A DNA stretch of 8,518 nt, taken from contig DFSS01000037.1 in assembly GCA_002381225.1 (NCBI GenBank), positions 1 through 8,518 on the forward strand, given 5' to 3'. This DNA comes from Flavobacteriales bacterium UBA3431 (GTDB taxonomy: Bacteria > Bacteroidota > Bacteroidia > Flavobacteriales > Schleiferiaceae). The notes below the pieces were generated by a model. It was not told the DNA's origin and searched no databases. It worked only from the letters and a program-made list of their open reading frames with translations. Positions 6,434 through 8,518 of this stretch are shown one piece after another. Every line of letters starts with the position of its first letter. Position 1 is the first letter of the stretch. Position numbers and translations under genes: made by a program.

Positions 6434-8484
6434 GTAAAAACATTCATCCGTCTTTATTGCAGGCGTATCGCCTCATGGCCACGTCCGTAGCCATGACGGA
6501 ACTTTTTGAGGCCCAGCGGGAAATTACCCAGACCTATGTCCACGCCACCTCGCGCGGGCACGAGGCCATACAGCTCGCCTGCAGCCTGCAGTTGAAGCCG
6601 GTCGACTTTCTCTATCCCTATTACCGCGACGACGCCATGCTTTTGGGCATTGGTATGCAGCCCTACGATTTGATGCTCCAGCTGTTGGCCAAGCGCGACG
6701 ATCCGTTTTCAGGGGGGCGAACGTACTACAGCCATCCCTCCTTGCGCGACGACGACAAGCCCAAAATTCCGCACCAATCCTCTGCCACCGGGATGCAAGC
6801 CATCCCTGCGTCCGGGGCAGCCTTGGGTATTCAATACAGAGAGAAACATCACCTAACGGAAGAGTGGGGTGATGAAAAGCCCATTGTCGTGTGCTCCATT
6901 GGCGATGCGGCCATGACGGAAGGCGAAATTTCCGAGGCCCTTCACATGGCGGCCCTCAAGCAAACACCCTTATTGATGCTTGTCCAGGACAACGGGTGGG
7001 ACATTTCGGCCACCGCGGCAGAAACCCGCTCCAGTACGGCGGCCGATTATGCGAAAGGATTCAAAGGCTTGAATGTGGTCCAAGTGGACGGCAGCGATTT
7101 TTCGGCCTGCTACCATGCCATGCGCGAAGTCCTCAAGAACATGCGCAAAACGCGACAGCCCTATTTGGTGCACGCGAAGGTTCCCTTGCTGAATCACCAC
7201 ACCTCAGGTGTTCGCATGGAGTGGTACCGCGACGACTTGGAAGAACACGCCACCCGAGACCCCTTTCCGAAGTTGCGTGCCTTCCTTCTTGAACAGGGCG
7301 TCAAGTCCGCAGAGCTCGACCAGATTGAGGAAGAGACAAAGGCCTTGGTACAATCGGATTTTGAGCGTGCACTTGCGGCGGAGGACCCTCGTCCCGAAGA
7401 CCTCTTCACGTACCGCTACGCCGAAACCCCGATCACGGAGGAGCGCGGTGAACGGGAGCCCAAAGACCGTGAAAAAACAGTGATGGTGGACAGTGCCCTG
7501 TTTGCCATTCGTGAAATTCTCGCGGCCCATCCCGAGGCGCTGCTCTACGGCCAAGACGTAGGCCGTCGTTTGGGTGGCGTCTTCCGCGAAGCCGCCACAT
7601 TGGCCCAGCAGTTTGGCGATGACCGCGTCTTCAATACCCCCATCCAAGAGGCCTTCATCATCGGCAGCACCGTAGGGATGTCCGCCGTGGGCTTGAAGCC
7701 CTTTGTGGAAGTGCAGTTTGCGGACTACATCTGGCCCGGCCTAAATCAGCTGTTTACAGAGCTCTCACGCTCGTTTTACCTTACCAATGGCAAATGGCCC
7801 GCGAGCGCGGTCATTCGCGTTCCTATCGGCGCCTATGGCTCGGGAGGCCCCTACCATAGCTCCAGCGTGGAGTCCGTGTTGACGAACATTCGGGGCATCA
7901 AGGTGGCGTATCCCTCCACCGGAGCCGATTTGAAAGGATTGATGAAGGCCGCTTTTGCCGACCCGAATCCCGTTGTCCTCCTGGAACACAAGGGCCTCTA
8001 TTGGTCCAAAATTCCCGGTACCGAAGGCGCCAAAACCATCGAGCCAGACGCAGAGTACGTTATCCCCTTTGGCAAAGCGCGCATCGCACAAGCCGCGGTA
8101 CCTTCCTCGGATTCCTCCAGCCTCTGCGTGATCACGTACGGCCGCGGGGTCTATTGGGCGGCCGAAGCCGCCAAACCTTTAGCGGACCGCGTCGAAATCA
8201 TCGACCTCCGAACCCTTCTTCCATGGGACGAAACTCTCGTGATGGAGCGGGTCAAAGCGCACCACCGTGCCCTCGTCCTCACTGAAGAGCCCGCCACGAA
8301 CACGTTTGCGCAGGCGGTAGCCGGTAAAATTCAGTCCGAATGTTTCCGATCTCTCGATGCTCCGGTCCGAGTCATGGGCTCCGAGGACACCCCGGCCATC
8401 CCCCTCAATAAAATGTTGGAAGCCACGCTGCTGCCGAACGCCGACAAAGTCCGCGCGGCGATGGAAGAAGTACTAAACTTTTAG
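6430..8484 (+). CDS. Fused alpha-beta E1 subunit of a 2-oxoacid dehydrogenase complex
   Basis: This 684-residue protein joins the two E1 subunits of a branched-chain-type 2-oxoacid dehydrogenase, which decarboxylates a 2-oxoacid on thiamine diphosphate and passes the acyl group to lipoylated E2. The alpha half (about 1-340) holds the thiamine diphosphate motif from Gly158 (GDAAMTEGEISEA) to Asn188 (VQDNGW), and the HHTSGVRMEWYRDDLEEH loop. The beta half starts near 350 (VMVDSALFAIREI). It contains catalytic Glu407 (TPIQEAF), FADYIWPGLNQL, and His476 in GSGGPYHSSSVE. The motif begins GDA rather than GDG, and the usual second Asn is Gly189. Such fusions are common in Bacteroidota. The natural substrate could be branched-chain 2-oxoacids, or an aromatic one given paaZ nearby. 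E2 and E3 are not in the window. It starts in an ATGA overlap, and the octamer array begins right after its TAG stop. Confidence 0.93.
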   Translation: MSKNIHPSLLQAYRLMATSVAMTELFEAQREITQTYVHATSRGHEAIQLACSLQLKPVDFLYPYYRDDAMLLGIGMQPYDLMLQLLAKRDDPFSGGRTYYSHPSLRDDDKPKIPHQSSATGMQAIPASGAALGIQYREKHHLTEEWGDEKPIVVCSIGDAAMTEGEISEALHMAALKQTPLLMLVQDNGWDISATAAETRSSTAADYAKGFKGLNVVQVDGSDFSACYHAMREVLKNMRKTRQPYLVHAKVPLLNHHTSGVRMEWYRDDLEEHATRDPFPKLRAFLLEQGVKSAELDQIEEETKALVQSDFERALAAEDPRPEDLFTYRYAETPITEERGEREPKDREKTVMVDSALFAIREILAAHPEALLYGQDVGRRLGGVFREAATLAQQFGDDRVFNTPIQEAFIIGSTVGMSAVGLKPFVEVQFADYIWPGLNQLFTELSRSFYLTNGKWPASAVIRVPIGAYGSGGPYHSSSVESVLTNIRGIKVAYPSTGADLKGLMKAAFADPNPVVLLEHKGLYWSKIPGTEGAKTIEPDAEYVIPFGKARIAQAAVPSSDSSSLCVITYGRGVYWAAEAAKPLADRVEIIDLRTLLPWDETLVMERVKAHHRALVLTEEPATNTFAQAVAGKIQSECFRSLDAPVRVMGSEDTPAIPLNKMLEATLLPNADKVRAAMEEVLNF

Positions 8485-8518
8485 CTGGAGGGCTGGAGGG
8501 CTTGAGAGCTAGAGGGCT
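8484..8518 (+). repeat. Octamer array (CTNGAGRG) directly after the last stop, cut by the window end
   Basis: From 8485 four adjacent 8-bp units are seen: CTGGAGGG, CTGGAGGG, CTTGAGAG, CTAGAGGG, then CT at the window edge. The array begins at the base after the E1 stop codon and may continue. All units fit CTNGAGRG. It is the inverted counterpart of the array at 5526-5560. If an opposite-facing half follows outside the window, it could fold as a long hairpin and end the operon transcript; in the visible part there is no self-complementary half and no T-run. Confidence 0.85.

Noticed and set aside
8484..8518. CRISPR array
   Set aside because: Units are 8 bp, contiguous and degenerate, with no spacers and no cas genes nearby.
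8485..8518. Complete Rho-independent terminator after the E1 gene
   Set aside because: The visible bases show no self-complementary stem followed by a T-run; a hairpin would need sequence beyond the window.

Overview
The window reads as a compact, single-strand operon from a member of the Bacteroidota, probably a flavobacterial lineage of moderate to fairly high GC. The grounds are: no gene has a convincing Shine-Dalgarno sequence, the 2-oxoacid dehydrogenase E1 is an alpha-beta fusion, there is a DUF3078-type outer-membrane protein, and the S9 prolyl oligopeptidase is a predicted lipoprotein. The lineage call is inference from gene content only.

Layout: bases 1-98 hold a Rho-independent terminator for an upstream gene and a very short leader with a weak candidate promoter. 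Six genes then run on the + strand with no gaps: a prolyl oligopeptidase lipoprotein (99-2267), bifunctional paaZ (2264-4312), a small ABM-fold protein (4309-4641), a crotonase/enoyl-CoA hydratase family protein (4638-5429), a secreted DUF3078-like protein (5426-6433) and a fused E1 alpha-beta subunit (6430-8484). All five junctions are the same 4-base ATGA start/stop overlap. This points to one transcript with stop-start translational coupling, and it places the DUF3078-like start at 5426 although its open frame reaches back to 5165.

The genes suggest a catabolic theme. PaaZ opens the oxepin-CoA ring and oxidises the resulting aldehyde in phenylacetate degradation, a crotonase could serve the lower pathway, and the E1 makes acyl-CoAs from 2-oxoacids with E2/E3 partners encoded elsewhere. 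A speculative link is peptide to Phe to phenylpyruvate to phenylacetyl-CoA to the ring-opening pathway. The paaABCE epoxidase genes are not in this window.

The least ordinary feature is a degenerate 8-bp repeat, CTNGAGRG. Four units lie inside the DUF3078-like gene (opposite orientation, 5528-5559) and four more start directly after the last stop codon (8485-8516, running off the window). The two arrays are inverted copies of each other, matching at 33 of 35 positions across 2.9 kb. No tRNA, rRNA, CRISPR or insertion sequence was recognised, and no gene-free stretch exceeds 100 bases.
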